Of a DNA stretch of 64,000 nt, positions 26,964 to 35,559 are shown piece by piece. Position numbers and translations under genes: made by a program. The notes beneath the pieces are model-generated. The model was not told where the DNA came from and did no database searches. It saw only the letters and a list, made by a program, of their open reading frames with translations. Origin of the DNA: Duganella sp. 1411. GTDB taxonomy: Bacteria; Pseudomonadota; Gammaproteobacteria; Burkholderiales; Burkholderiaceae_D. Positions within the stretch are counted from its first letter, which is position 1. Every line of letters starts with the position of its first letter. The stretch is from the NCBI RefSeq assembly GCF_017833525.1, contig NZ_JAFICD010000005.1:310001-374000 (forward strand), written 5' to 3'.

Positions 26964-27632
26964 TTATTTGGGCGTGCGGACGTAGGAGGTCAACTCCCAG
27001 CTGTCGCGGTTGAAGATGCGGCCCTGCCAGTCGGTGTCGCGGTAGTCGAGCTTGACGAAGTTGTTCAGCTCCGGGACGAACCACACCGTTTCGGTCAGCT
27101 GGCCGTTGCCGCCGGTGCTGCCGGTCGCCTCGCCGCGATACAGCGCCTCGACCACCACCTTGATGGCGTCGAACTCGCCGGCCGGCACCTTGATTTTTTC
27201 CCAGTCCAGCACCTTGCCCTTGATGGTGTAGCGCCATTGCTTGCCCAGCTTCTGGTTGTCGCCGGTGGCCTCGGTGCTCCATTCCTTGCCGGGCGTGAGC
27301 GGGAAGGCGAAGCGCGCGAACGACGGCGCGAAATGCATCGAGCCGCGGTCGACCGGGTTCATCTCCGCGCTGAACAGCTGCTTGGTCAGCAGCGCGTTGC
27401 TGGCCGCGCGGCGCACCTCGACGTGCACGCCGGCGTCGTCGACGGCGGTCACCTCCATCTTGTTGACGTTGCCTTTGACGCCCTTCCACACATCGGTGTA
27501 CTGGTAGGTCCAGGAGTCGCCGACGGCGGGCGTGGGGGCCGGCGCGGGCAGGTGCGCCTCGGCCAGCGCGAACGGTCCGGCCAGGACCAGGCAAAGGGCG
27601 ATACAAGTTTTCAGGGTGCCGCTGGTACGCAT
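26964..27632 (-). CDS. Periplasmic protein, DUF3108-like
   Basis: A 222-residue exported protein. A signal peptide (MRTSGTLKTCIALCLVLAG, cleavage near ALAEA) is followed by a beta-rich domain starting VGDSWTYQYTDVW. The IKVPAGEFDAIKV segment and the alternating WRY/TETVWFVPEL strands resemble DUF3108-like periplasmic proteins, so the assignment is by motif style only. The start is well supported by AAAGGAGA 4 bases upstream. It is the first gene of a two-gene operon with the esterase. Confidence 0.65.
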   Translation of the reverse strand: MRTSGTLKTCIALCLVLAGPFALAEAHLPAPAPTPAVGDSWTYQYTDVWKGVKGNVNKMEVTAVDDAGVHVEVRRAASNALLTKQLFSAEMNPVDRGSMHFAPSFARFAFPLTPGKEWSTEATGDNQKLGKQWRYTIKGKVLDWEKIKVPAGEFDAIKVVVEALYRGEATGSTGGNGQLTETVWFVPELNNFVKLDYRDTDWQGRIFNRDSWELTSYVRTPK

Positions 27633-27786
27633 GCTGTCTCCTTTATTTGTAATATGTTCGCCAACATTATCACAATCGGAAGGCCGTGGGACGGTTTTGA
27701 AACGCCGCGCCGGCGATGGTGTTTCGCGCGCCACAGCGCGGTTCTTGAAGAGCTCGGCTCGTGGGCGGGGCAGGCCCGGACCGGGA

Positions 27787-29970
27787 TCACGCGCGAGCGA
27801 GGGAGCGCATGATCGCCGCCTCGTTCTCGCGGTAGCGCGGATCGGGATCGCACGCGATCGCCCGGCGGATGTGGGCCAGCGCCTCGTCGCGCTGGCCCAG
27901 CGCCATGAACTCCGCCGCCAGGTTGTTGTGGGCGCCGGCGTGGCGGGGATTGACGGCCAGCGCCGCCAGCGCGTGGCGGATGGCGCGCCCGCTGTCGCCC
28001 AGCTCGGAGGCGGCCATGCCGGCGTTGGCGAGCAGGTCGGCGTCGCGCGCCTCGTGGCGCAGGGCGTCGTCGTAAGCGGCCAGCGCGCCGGCCGCGTCGC
28101 CGGCCATCAGGCGCAGGTTGCCCAGTTCGCGCAGCGCGCGCCATTCCGACGGCTTGATGACCAGCGCCCGCTCGAAGTCGGCGCGCGCGCCGTCCGTGTC
28201 GCCGCGCTGGGCGCGCAGCATGCCGCGGTTCAGGTGCGCCTCGTGGTACGGCGGCGACAGCGCGATCGCCTTGGCGTAGGCGGCCAGCGCCTCCTCCTCG
28301 CGGCCGTCGAGCCGCGACAGCAGGTTGCCCAGGTCGTTGTAGTACTCGGCGTAGAACGGATCGCAGGCGATGGCCTCGCGCAGGCGCTGCTCGGCGCGCA
28401 CGGCGTCGTCCACCAGTTCGTAGACCTGGCTGGTGTTGTAGATCAGGATGGAGCGGTGCAGCTGGAACTGATCCTCGCCGTAGACCTTGACGATGTCGGC
28501 GATGCCTTGCTCGCACAGCGCCAGCGCCTCGTCGAACTTGCCCTGGCGCGCCTTGATGTAGGCGTAGGCGTTTTCGGCGAAGACCTTGATGTAGGCGTGG
28601 CGCGGATGGTCGTGGAATTTTTCGTCGATCAGGCGCAGGTTGCGGAGGGCGCAGGCCTCGGCGGCCGCCAGGTCGACCGGAATCTGATAGCGCCCGTACG
28701 TCATCGATTGCGCGTACAAGGCGGTGGGCACGAAGCGGCTGTGCGGCGACGTCGCGAGGAAGTCGTTCAGGAACGCCAGCGCGGCGCCGGTGTAGCCCAT
28801 CGAGTAGAGGACGAAGGCGGCGTTGATGAACAAGCCGTCGACGGCGTCATGGTCGCTTCCTTCGCGGTGGCGGCGGGGCGCCGCGTACAGCGCCGCGAAG
28901 AACTCGAACCAGGTGTCGTACAAGCCTATCCCCATCAGCACGTCGCACGGTTCGACCAGCGCCTCGAGGCGGCGCGCCGGATCGCGGATCGCCAGCGCGT
29001 GGCACAGCACCAGCGGACCGGCGCCGGCCAGGTGGCGCTCCAGGGCCGCCGCGTGGCGCGCGTGGTGCAGATCGTCCATCAGGCCGGCGGGCATGGTTTC
29101 GGCGTTGCGCGCGCCGATCGGATCGCTCCGGCATCCGGCGGCGACAAAGTCGGCCGCCAGCACGGCGCGGCGGGCGTCGCCCAGCGTGGCCAGGTGCAGA
29201 TCGATGACCGCGGCGACGGGCAGGGCGGCCGCCACGCCGAGATCCTTGCCCAGGCAGGTGGCCAGGGTTTTGCATACCGACGGATTGCCGCCCGACTGCA
29301 CGTACAAGGCCCGCCGCTGCGCCGCGCCGAGGTGGCCGATGCCGGCGGCGGCGTCGAATTCGGCCTCGGTTGGCGGCGGCAGCGCGATGACCGGCAGCTC
29401 GCCGCAGCGCGTGGCGCCGCCGCGGTCGAGCAGGATGAAACGCAGTTTGCCGGACGGACCTTGCAAGCGTCGCAGGATGTCGAGCAGATGCCTGGACGTG
29501 GGCGGCATGCGCTCGGCGTTATCGATCACCAGCGTCGTCGGGTCGGCCATCGCGTCGATGACGAATTCGGCGAGGCCGACCAGCAGCTTGTTTTGATATT
29601 CGTGATGATAAAACCGCGTGCGTTCCTCGCGCGGTGCGGTGCCGGTCAGGTCGCGCGGCACCCTGAACGCCGCGCGCGGCCGGCGCGGCCACAGACGCTT
29701 GAGGCTTTGCTCGTGGCGCGCCACCAGCGCCGGACGGTTGCCGTCGGCGTCGTCGAGCAGGCGCTCGATGAACGGCTCGAAGCCGGCGAGGTAGCCGTGC
29801 GTGTGGCCGTCGCCGTCCAGCTCCCACGGCGTCGCGCCGGGGAGGGCGGCCGTGGCGGCGGCGCGCGCGGTGGCGCCGGCGCCGAGGCCGCGCGCGGCGG
29901 CCACCACGACGATGCCGTGCGCGCGCAGCGCCGCCGCTATCGGCTGCGTGAAGTCGTGGCGGATGTCCAT
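27787..29970 (-). CDS. TPR protein with degenerate P-loop NTPase domain
   Basis: A 727-residue soluble protein, last gene of a four-gene operon. The N-terminal half looks like a STAND/AAA-type NTPase. A strand-loop GIVVVAAARGLGAGATA (about 20-36) sits where Walker A should be but lacks the invariant Lys, and a Walker B-like TLVIDNAERM lies near residue 148, followed by a sensor-like FILLDRGG. The C-terminal half (about 470-727) has several tetratricopeptide repeats (AYYNDLGNLLSRL, AHLNRGMLRAQRG, GAHNNLAAEFMALG). The ATG at 29970 follows a weak ribosome-binding site, 22 bases after the peptide gene. It could be a scaffold or regulator; no function is known. Confidence 0.7.
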   Translation of the reverse strand: MDIRHDFTQPIAAALRAHGIVVVAAARGLGAGATARAAATAALPGATPWELDGDGHTHGYLAGFEPFIERLLDDADGNRPALVARHEQSLKRLWPRRPRAAFRVPRDLTGTAPREERTRFYHHEYQNKLLVGLAEFVIDAMADPTTLVIDNAERMPPTSRHLLDILRRLQGPSGKLRFILLDRGGATRCGELPVIALPPPTEAEFDAAAGIGHLGAAQRRALYVQSGGNPSVCKTLATCLGKDLGVAAALPVAAVIDLHLATLGDARRAVLAADFVAAGCRSDPIGARNAETMPAGLMDDLHHARHAAALERHLAGAGPLVLCHALAIRDPARRLEALVEPCDVLMGIGLYDTWFEFFAALYAAPRRHREGSDHDAVDGLFINAAFVLYSMGYTGAALAFLNDFLATSPHSRFVPTALYAQSMTYGRYQIPVDLAAAEACALRNLRLIDEKFHDHPRHAYIKVFAENAYAYIKARQGKFDEALALCEQGIADIVKVYGEDQFQLHRSILIYNTSQVYELVDDAVRAEQRLREAIACDPFYAEYYNDLGNLLSRLDGREEEALAAYAKAIALSPPYHEAHLNRGMLRAQRGDTDGARADFERALVIKPSEWRALRELGNLRLMAGDAAGALAAYDDALRHEARDADLLANAGMAASELGDSGRAIRHALAALAVNPRHAGAHNNLAAEFMALGQRDEALAHIRRAIACDPDPRYRENEAAIMRSLARA

Positions 29971-29992
29971 GTCCGGCCGGCCGTGTCGACGC

Positions 29993-30208
29993 TCACACGG
30001 TGCCCAGGTACGGCGTGGTGGTGCGGATCCTGACCTTGGTGACGGTGACCTTCTTGATGACGGAGGTGCCCTTCGGCGCGCCGGACTCGTAGACCAGTTT
30101 TTGCTCCTCGGTGCTTTCCTCGCGCTCGTCCGTTTCCGTCTCGGTGATGATCTCCGGGTATTTGGCGTTGTGCGGGTTGGTGCTGGGAGTGGTGCTCAAT
30201 TCGCTCAT
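29993..30208 (-). CDS. 71-residue peptide with acidic N-half and basic, Thr-rich C-half
   Basis: A real short gene. AAGGAGCC precedes the ATG by 6 bases, and it sits with 22-base gaps between the phospholipase D-like gene and the TPR gene. The first half is acidic (TETETDEREESTEEQ) and the second basic and Thr/Val-rich (IKKVTVTKVRIRTTTPY). There is no Cys, signal peptide or membrane helix. The segregated charge resembles precursor peptides, small regulators or secretion tags, but no family was recognised. Confidence 0.65.
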   Translation of the reverse strand: MSELSTTPSTNPHNAKYPEIITETETDEREESTEEQKLVYESGAPKGTSVIKKVTVTKVRIRTTTPYLGTV

Positions 30209-30230
30209 GATGCGGCTCCTTCGGTTGTGA

Positions 30231-31904
30231 TTACACTGTGCTGCGGGAAAAATACTGGCGTTGCCGGCTCCTGAAGCCGGTGCCGTAGTAGTCGGCGGCC
30301 CAGCTGCGGTCCTCGTTCAGCGGCTTGCTGACGAACGGCTTGCCGGACTGCGCGGCCGATTGCACGGCGTCGCGGAACGCGTAATGCGTGTACGAGCGCA
30401 TGAATTCGCCCAGATAGATGTCGGCGACGTCGTGGTCGCCGGCGATGACCAGCATGTTCTCGTCGTTTTGCTTGCTGGAGGCGGCGCTGAAGTTGGCCGA
30501 GCCGGTGATCACCAGCGGGCGCGCGCCCAGCGGATCGAGCAGCATGAATTTGGTGTGGACGAACTGCACGTGTTCCGCCATGGCGTTGCTGCGTTCGATC
30601 AAGAACTGGTCCAGCGCGTTGGTGCGCAGATACGCGCCGATCGCCACCCGGCCGCTTTCGGTGGCGCGGATTTGCCGCACCGTTTGCTTGAGCTTGTCCA
30701 CCTGCGTTTTGTTGCCTTTCAAACCGTCCATCAGCACGTAGCGCAGGCCGGCGTGTTCGGGCGCCAGGGCCTGGCCCAGCTGCGCGTCGATGGAGAACGC
30801 CAGCGTCAGCAGCACGACGTCGGCCTGGCCGATCCCGGCGATGTAGCGGTCCAGCGCGTCGCGCTCCTGCCTTGGGCTGAACACGGGCGTGCAGCCGTCC
30901 GGCCAGCGCGCCGGCAGCGGCAAGGCGGCGGTGACCGCTGCGCGCAGGTCGGCGCCGCCGGGATCGGCCGACAGCTGTTCCCAGTAGGCCAGGAAGCGTC
31001 GCGCCACCGCTTCGTTCCACACCTCGTGGCCGGCGTTGAGCTGGCCGAAGAAGCCGTTCTGCGACCAGTTCACCGAGCCGCTCCACACCGCCGCCGGCGT
31101 TCCCTGTTTCGACAATACGAGGAATTTATTGTGGGCGATGTAGCTCGGATTTTGCTCGCGCGCGATGGCCGCGTCGTCCAGGTGCGCGGCGTCGATCTGG
31201 TCGATGTTTTCTTCGCGCGGGAAGGCCGGGCTGTCGTCGTCGCCGTTTTGCTTGGCGTCGTAAATGAGGCGCACGTCCACGCCGCGCCCGCGCGCCTGGC
31301 GCAGCGCCGCCAGCACCGGCGCGTAGCGGGCTTCGTAGATCGCCACGTGCAGCGCGTCGCCGCTGTGGGCCTGGTCGATGAAGGCCAGCAGCGATTCGAG
31401 CAGCCCCCGGCTGAGCCAATCGAAGGCCTGGCCGTTCGGCACGTCCTCCGGCGCGCGGTTGTTGAAGCGGCGCGCGTATTCCTGCGCCGCCACAGCGCCG
31501 CGGTTGAAATGCACGGCGTGGCCGGATGCCGTGCGCGTGATCGTGCGCACCGTGACCGCCGCCTCGGCCAGCGTCGTCAGCGCGGCCGGCGTGCCGCCCA
31601 GCGCGACGACGCGGTAGGTGTAGTCGGCGTCCGGCTGCGCGGTGTAGTCGGCCCACTGGAAGGTTTGCAGCGGATGGCGCCGCGTCGACACCAGCGCGCC
31701 GCGCGCGGTGCCGGGATCGGTGGACAGATAGCGCTTCTGGCTTTGCAGCCAGTCGGCGCGTCCGGTGCCATGGTCGGTGCGGTGCAGCGCGAAGCCCTGC
31801 AGCCCGCCGGCGCGCGCGGCCGGCCAGTCGAAGCCGAAGATCACGACATGGCTGCCGGCGATCGCCTGCACGTGCAGGTCGCCCTCGGTGCGGTGTGCGC
31901 GCAT
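30231..31904 (-). CDS. Phospholipase D-like protein with FN3-like N-terminus
   Basis: A 557-residue protein with two PLD/HKD halves. The first motif is IAHNKFLVLS followed by WSGSVNWS (about residues 255-280); the usual Asp of HxKx4D is Ser here. The second, FVHTKFMLLD followed by ITGSANFS (about 470-495), is canonical. The first ~120 residues look like a beta-sandwich/fibronectin type III-like domain (YTYRVVALGG). PLD enzymes cleave phosphodiesters in lipids or nucleic acids; the substrate here is unknown. There is no signal peptide. It starts 16 bases after the DUF2278 gene, with GGGGGA as ribosome-binding site. Confidence 0.8.
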   Translation of the reverse strand: MRAHRTEGDLHVQAIAGSHVVIFGFDWPAARAGGLQGFALHRTDHGTGRADWLQSQKRYLSTDPGTARGALVSTRRHPLQTFQWADYTAQPDADYTYRVVALGGTPAALTTLAEAAVTVRTITRTASGHAVHFNRGAVAAQEYARRFNNRAPEDVPNGQAFDWLSRGLLESLLAFIDQAHSGDALHVAIYEARYAPVLAALRQARGRGVDVRLIYDAKQNGDDDSPAFPREENIDQIDAAHLDDAAIAREQNPSYIAHNKFLVLSKQGTPAAVWSGSVNWSQNGFFGQLNAGHEVWNEAVARRFLAYWEQLSADPGGADLRAAVTAALPLPARWPDGCTPVFSPRQERDALDRYIAGIGQADVVLLTLAFSIDAQLGQALAPEHAGLRYVLMDGLKGNKTQVDKLKQTVRQIRATESGRVAIGAYLRTNALDQFLIERSNAMAEHVQFVHTKFMLLDPLGARPLVITGSANFSAASSKQNDENMLVIAGDHDVADIYLGEFMRSYTHYAFRDAVQSAAQSGKPFVSKPLNEDRSWAADYYGTGFRSRQRQYFSRSTV

Positions 31905-31920
31905 GCGTCCCCCGTGCGGC

Positions 31921-32973
31921 TTAGAACTTCAGCGAGTAGCCCGGATTGGAGGCGTCGGCCTTGGTGTAGCTGACGCCATCGACCCGCAGTCCGTCGGCGT
32001 TGAGCAGCGTGATGATGCCGCCCCTGTTGGGCAGCACCACCGGCGCGGCCAGGGTCACGCGCAGGGTCTCGCCGGCGCCGATGGTGCCCGACAGCGGCAT
32101 CGCGTGCTTGTCGCGGTCGAGCAGCTTCCAGCCCGCCAGATTGACGGCCTGCGGCGTGCGGTTGAGCAGGGTGACCGTTTCCACCTCGGGCGAGCGCACC
32201 GGGTTGACCAGCGCGGCGACGATGCGCAGCGCGCCGTCCGGCGCCTCGGGCGTAGGCAGGCCGCCCGGCTCGAACGGGTCGGACGGGGTGGGCTGGTCGC
32301 CCGGCGGCCCGCTGACGCCGCCCTCGATGCGGTGGCCGGTCTGGTCGTCGCTGTGCCAGGTCTGCGACTGGAATTTGAGGAAGATGGCGACCCATTGGTT
32401 CTGGCCGGGGAAGTGCAGCAGCAGCCCGCCGTCCTGGTAGACGCCGTCGTCCTGTTGGAAGTCGGCGTCGTTGGCCTGGTTCATGTGGATGTCGTGCACG
32501 CCGTTGCCGGGGAGGAAGCCGAAGATCTTGTCCTTCTTGCCGGGCTCCGGCCCCCACCGCTCGCCGAACGCGTACAGCAGCGCGTTCTCGTCGCTCATGG
32601 CGCGCTGGATGTGCTGGTCGATCTTGTCGTTGAGGTCGTTGTCGGGGCCGTTGATGCTCAGCGGCAGCGGCACCATCTGGCGCGGATCGAACAGGTTGCC
32701 CCGGATGAAATCGAGCGCCGCGCCGGCCGGCTTGGACGGCAGCGCCGACCAGCCGACCGGCAGCTCGTCGAGGTGGGCCAGCAGCGGATGGTCGAAGTGG
32801 GCGTCGACCACGTACTCGACCTCGGACGGCGCCAGCTGCGACTTGACGTTGATGGCGATGCGGTAGTCGGTGGTGTCGTCGACGACGTGCACTTGGTAGT
32901 GGGCGTTTTGGCTGGAACCGAGCTGGCGATTGATCGGCCGCCCCTTGAGGACGCCGTAGTGGTGCAGTGGCAT
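31921..32973 (-). CDS. DUF2278 (YukJ) family protein with lamin-tail-like domain
   Basis: The first gene of the four-gene operon, 350 residues. Residues about 1-215 match the YukJ/DUF2278 family: start MPLHHYGVLKGRP, then YQVHVVDDTTDYRIAINV, GNGVHDIHMNQAN and WVAIFLKFQSQTWHTD-like elements. A Pro-rich linker leads to a C-terminal ~110-residue beta domain with VNPVRSPEVETVTLLN and NLAGWKLLDRDKH, typical of lamin-tail domains found in many extracellular or nuclease-linked proteins. There is no signal peptide. AGGAG 7 bases before the ATG fixes the start. The function of DUF2278 proteins is unknown. Confidence 0.82.
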   Translation of the reverse strand: MPLHHYGVLKGRPINRQLGSSQNAHYQVHVVDDTTDYRIAINVKSQLAPSEVEYVVDAHFDHPLLAHLDELPVGWSALPSKPAGAALDFIRGNLFDPRQMVPLPLSINGPDNDLNDKIDQHIQRAMSDENALLYAFGERWGPEPGKKDKIFGFLPGNGVHDIHMNQANDADFQQDDGVYQDGGLLLHFPGQNQWVAIFLKFQSQTWHSDDQTGHRIEGGVSGPPGDQPTPSDPFEPGGLPTPEAPDGALRIVAALVNPVRSPEVETVTLLNRTPQAVNLAGWKLLDRDKHAMPLSGTIGAGETLRVTLAAPVVLPNRGGIITLLNADGLRVDGVSYTKADASNPGYSLKF

Positions 32974-33038
32974 GTTGTTCTCCTGAAGATGGCAACGGGA
33001 GCGCTTTTTATCCTGCGGGCAAAGGGATGATAGCGGTC

Positions 33039-33066
33039 AATATAGCCGGTCGCCGCCAAAGTTCAA
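33039..33066 (-). promoter_or_regulatory. Candidate promoter of the DUF2278-PLD-peptide-TPR operon
   Basis: On the minus strand TTGAAC (33066-33061) and TATATT (33044-33039) are 16 bases apart, giving a leader of about 60 bases before the DUF2278 ATG. The rest of the 325-bp gap (32974-33298) holds REP-like copy 3 next to rng; nothing else was recognised. Confidence 0.5.
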
Positions 33067-33204
33067 GCGGGCACATCATCAAAAAAACGGGTGCGGATTT
33101 GGAGGGATTACGCGCGGGCGGAGCCGCCAAGATGCACGGTGCAAGTCACGACGACAGGTCGTCAGCGTCGTCGACGATGGAGAGATAAGGGGTCATCGGA
33201 ATCA

Positions 33205-33290
33205 CGTAGGGCGGATTAGCGTAGCGTAATCCGCCAAGTGCCGTCGGCGGCTCATGGCGGATTACGGCGTTCCGCCTAATCCGCCCTACG
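33205..33290. repeat. REP/MITE-like element, copy 3
   Basis: This 86-bp element has the same terminal inverted repeats and the same orientation as copies 1 and 4. The bases before it (CATCGGAATCA) closely match those before copy 1 (CATCGGAACCA), so the unit may be slightly longer than its inverted repeats. It lies 8 bases after the rng stop. Confidence 0.85.
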
Positions 33291-33298
33291 TCATCAAG

Positions 33299-34765
33299 TC
33301 ACATCAGGATGACGTCGTACTGCTCCTGATGGTACGCCGTCTCCACCTGCAGCGAGATCTTCTTGCCGATGAAGTCGCCCAGCATGGCCAGGTGCTGCGA
33401 TTCCTCCTCGAGGAACATGTCGACCACCTCCTGCGAGGCGAGGATGCGGAACTCGCGCGGGTTGAACTGCTTGGCCTCGCGTAGCAGCTCGCGCAGGATC
33501 TCGTAGCAGATCGTGCGCGAGGTCTTGACCTGGCCCTTGCCGGCGCACGCGGGGCAGGGCTCGCACAGGATGTGCGCCAGCGATTCGCGCGTGCGCTTGC
33601 GCGTCATCTCCACCAGCCCGAGCGCCGAGAAGTTCGACACCGACACCTTGGTGCGGTCGCGCGACAGCGTCTTCTTCAACTCCTGCAGCACGGCGTTGCG
33701 GTGCTCGTTGTTCTCCATGTCGATGAAGTCGAGGATGATGATGCCGCCCAGGTTGCGCAGCCGCAGCTGGCGCGCGATCGCGTGCGCCGCCTCCAGGTTG
33801 GTCTTGAAGATGGTGTCGGCGAAATTGCGCCCGCCGACGAAGCCGCCGGTGTTGACGTCGATGGTGGTCATCGCCTCGGTCTGGTCGACGATCAGGTAGC
33901 CGCCCGATTTGAGGTCGACCCGCCGGCCCAGCGCCCGCAGGATCTCCTCCTCGACGCCGTACAGGTCGAACAGCGGCCGCTCGCCCGTGTAGTGCTGCAG
34001 GCGTGGCAGCACGCCCGGCGTGTAGGCCTTGCCGAATTCGACCAGGCTCAAATGGTTCTCGCGCGAGTCGACCTGGATGGTGGCCGTGTCGTCGTGGACG
34101 AAGTCGCGCAGCACGCGTTGCGCCAGGCTCAAATCCTGGTGCAGCAAGGTGGTGGCGGGTTTGGTTTTCGCCCCGAGCATGATCGCGCTCCAGGTCTTGC
34201 GCAGGTATTCGACGTCGGCGGCGATGTCGGAGTCCGACGCGTCCTCGGCCTGCGTGCGCACGATGTAGCCGCCTTTTTCGTCGGCCGGCAGCAGGCTTTG
34301 GAGCCGCGTGCGCAGCGCCTCGCGCTCGGCTTCCTTTTCGATCTTCTGCGAGATGCCGATGTGGGCGTCCTGCGGCAGGTACACCAGCATGCGGCCGGCG
34401 ATGGAGATCTGCGTCGACAGGCGCGCGCCCTTGGTGCCGATCGGGTCCTTGATGACTTGCACCGTCAGCACCTGGCCGTCGAACAGGATTTTTTCGATCG
34501 GGGTGGGGGCGGCGTTCTGGCCGCCGTCGTGCGGGCGCGCCTCCCAGATGTCGGCCACGTGCAGGAAGGCGGCGCGTTCGAGGCCGATGTCGATGAAGGC
34601 CGATTGCATGCCGGGCAGCACCCGCACCACCTTGCCGGAGTAGACATTGCCCGCCAGGCCGCGGGTGAGCGTGCGCTCGATGTGCAGCTCCTGCACGGCG
34701 CCCTGCAAAATCAGGGCGACCCGGGTTTCCTGCGGGGTGATGTTGATCAGGATGTCTTCGTTCAT
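33299..34765 (-). CDS. rng: Ribonuclease G
   Basis: Endoribonuclease of the RNase E/G family that matures the 16S rRNA 5' end and contributes to mRNA decay. The 488-residue protein begins MNEDILINITPQETRVALI, has an S1 RNA-binding domain (about 35-120), a 5' sensor/RNase H-like region, the catalytic IDVNTGGFVG motif with Asp, LGGIIILDFIDM, and the zinc-link CPACAGKG. It has no RNase E-like C-terminal scaffold. The ATG at 34765 is the family start; an upstream in-frame extension is ignored. It is the last gene of the yebC-rng run, 153 bases after maf. Confidence 0.95.
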   Translation of the reverse strand: MNEDILINITPQETRVALILQGAVQELHIERTLTRGLAGNVYSGKVVRVLPGMQSAFIDIGLERAAFLHVADIWEARPHDGGQNAAPTPIEKILFDGQVLTVQVIKDPIGTKGARLSTQISIAGRMLVYLPQDAHIGISQKIEKEAEREALRTRLQSLLPADEKGGYIVRTQAEDASDSDIAADVEYLRKTWSAIMLGAKTKPATTLLHQDLSLAQRVLRDFVHDDTATIQVDSRENHLSLVEFGKAYTPGVLPRLQHYTGERPLFDLYGVEEEILRALGRRVDLKSGGYLIVDQTEAMTTIDVNTGGFVGGRNFADTIFKTNLEAAHAIARQLRLRNLGGIIILDFIDMENNEHRNAVLQELKKTLSRDRTKVSVSNFSALGLVEMTRKRTRESLAHILCEPCPACAGKGQVKTSRTICYEILRELLREAKQFNPREFRILASQEVVDMFLEEESQHLAMLGDFIGKKISLQVETAYHQEQYDVILM

Positions 34766-34853
34766 GTGTCTCTCTGGCCGGTCAAACGGGGCGTTGCGCG
34801 GCTTCTGTGGCTGGTGAAAACTGATCATACACGAACCCGCACCGCAGCAAAAA

Positions 34854-34883
34854 GGGGTCGTACCCCACCCGGGGTACGACCCC
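34854..34883. repeat. Short GC palindrome, copy A
   Basis: A perfect 13-bp inverted repeat, GGGGTCGTACCCC, with loop ACCC and its complement. It occurs between rng and maf. A near-identical unit lies at 38415. As RNA on either strand it folds into a strong hairpin. Confidence 0.7.
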
Positions 34884-34918
34884 TGCGTCCGGGTGCGGGT
34901 TGGCGATCAATCGGAGAG

Positions 34919-35539
34919 TTACGGCAGCGGCAAACCGGCCTGGCGCAGCAGTTGCGCCGTTTCGTACAGCGGCAGGCCCATGATGCCGGAGTGGCTGCCG
35001 GCGATGTGTTCGATGAATTGCGCCGCCGGACCCTGGATGCCGTAGCCGCCGGCCTTGTCGTACGGTTCGAGCGTGGCGCAGTAGGCGGCGATGGCCGCCG
35101 GCGACAGCACGCCGAAGCGCACCTCCGACACCTGCGTGATCTGGCCGGTGAAGTCGGCCGAATGGACGGCGATGGCGGTCAGCACCTGGTGGGTGCGGCC
35201 CGACAGCTGGGTGAGCATGGCGCTCGCCTCGGCGCGGTCGGCCGGCTTGCCGAGGATCTGGCCGTCGATGGTGACGGTGGTGTCGGCGGTGAGCACGGCG
35301 CGCGGCTTGAGGTGGCGGCGCTGCACCAGCTTGTAGCCGAAGGCGGCTTTTTCCTGCGCCACGCGGGCCACGTAGTCGAGCGGCGCCTCGCCCTCGATCA
35401 CCTCCTCGGTGACGTCGGCGCCGCGCGGACCGTCGGCGCGCAGCAGCAGCAATTCAAAATCGATGCCGATCTGGCGCAGCAGTTCGCGCCGGCGCGGGCT
35501 TTTGGAGGCGAGGTAGATCTTCTTTTCGACCAGTTTCAT
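34919..35539 (-). CDS. maf: Maf-family nucleotide pyrophosphatase
   Basis: Hydrolyses non-canonical or pyrimidine nucleoside triphosphates to monophosphates, a house-cleaning role. The 206-residue length is normal. Motifs are the N-terminal LASKSPRRRELL, LTADTTVTIDGQILGKP with catalytic Asp, the GRTHQVLTAIAV strand, and AGGYGIQGPAAQFI near the C-terminus. These are closest to the YhdE (dTTP/UTP) subgroup. The ATG at 35539 gives the standard N-terminus; an upstream start in rlmH's 3' end is less likely. The rlmH stop lies 20 bases upstream. Confidence 0.93.
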   Translation of the reverse strand: MKLVEKKIYLASKSPRRRELLRQIGIDFELLLLRADGPRGADVTEEVIEGEAPLDYVARVAQEKAAFGYKLVQRRHLKPRAVLTADTTVTIDGQILGKPADRAEASAMLTQLSGRTHQVLTAIAVHSADFTGQITQVSEVRFGVLSPAAIAAYCATLEPYDKAGGYGIQGPAAQFIEHIAGSHSGIMGLPLYETAQLLRQAGLPLP

Positions 35540-35559
35540 GGGATGCTTCTTTAACGCCG

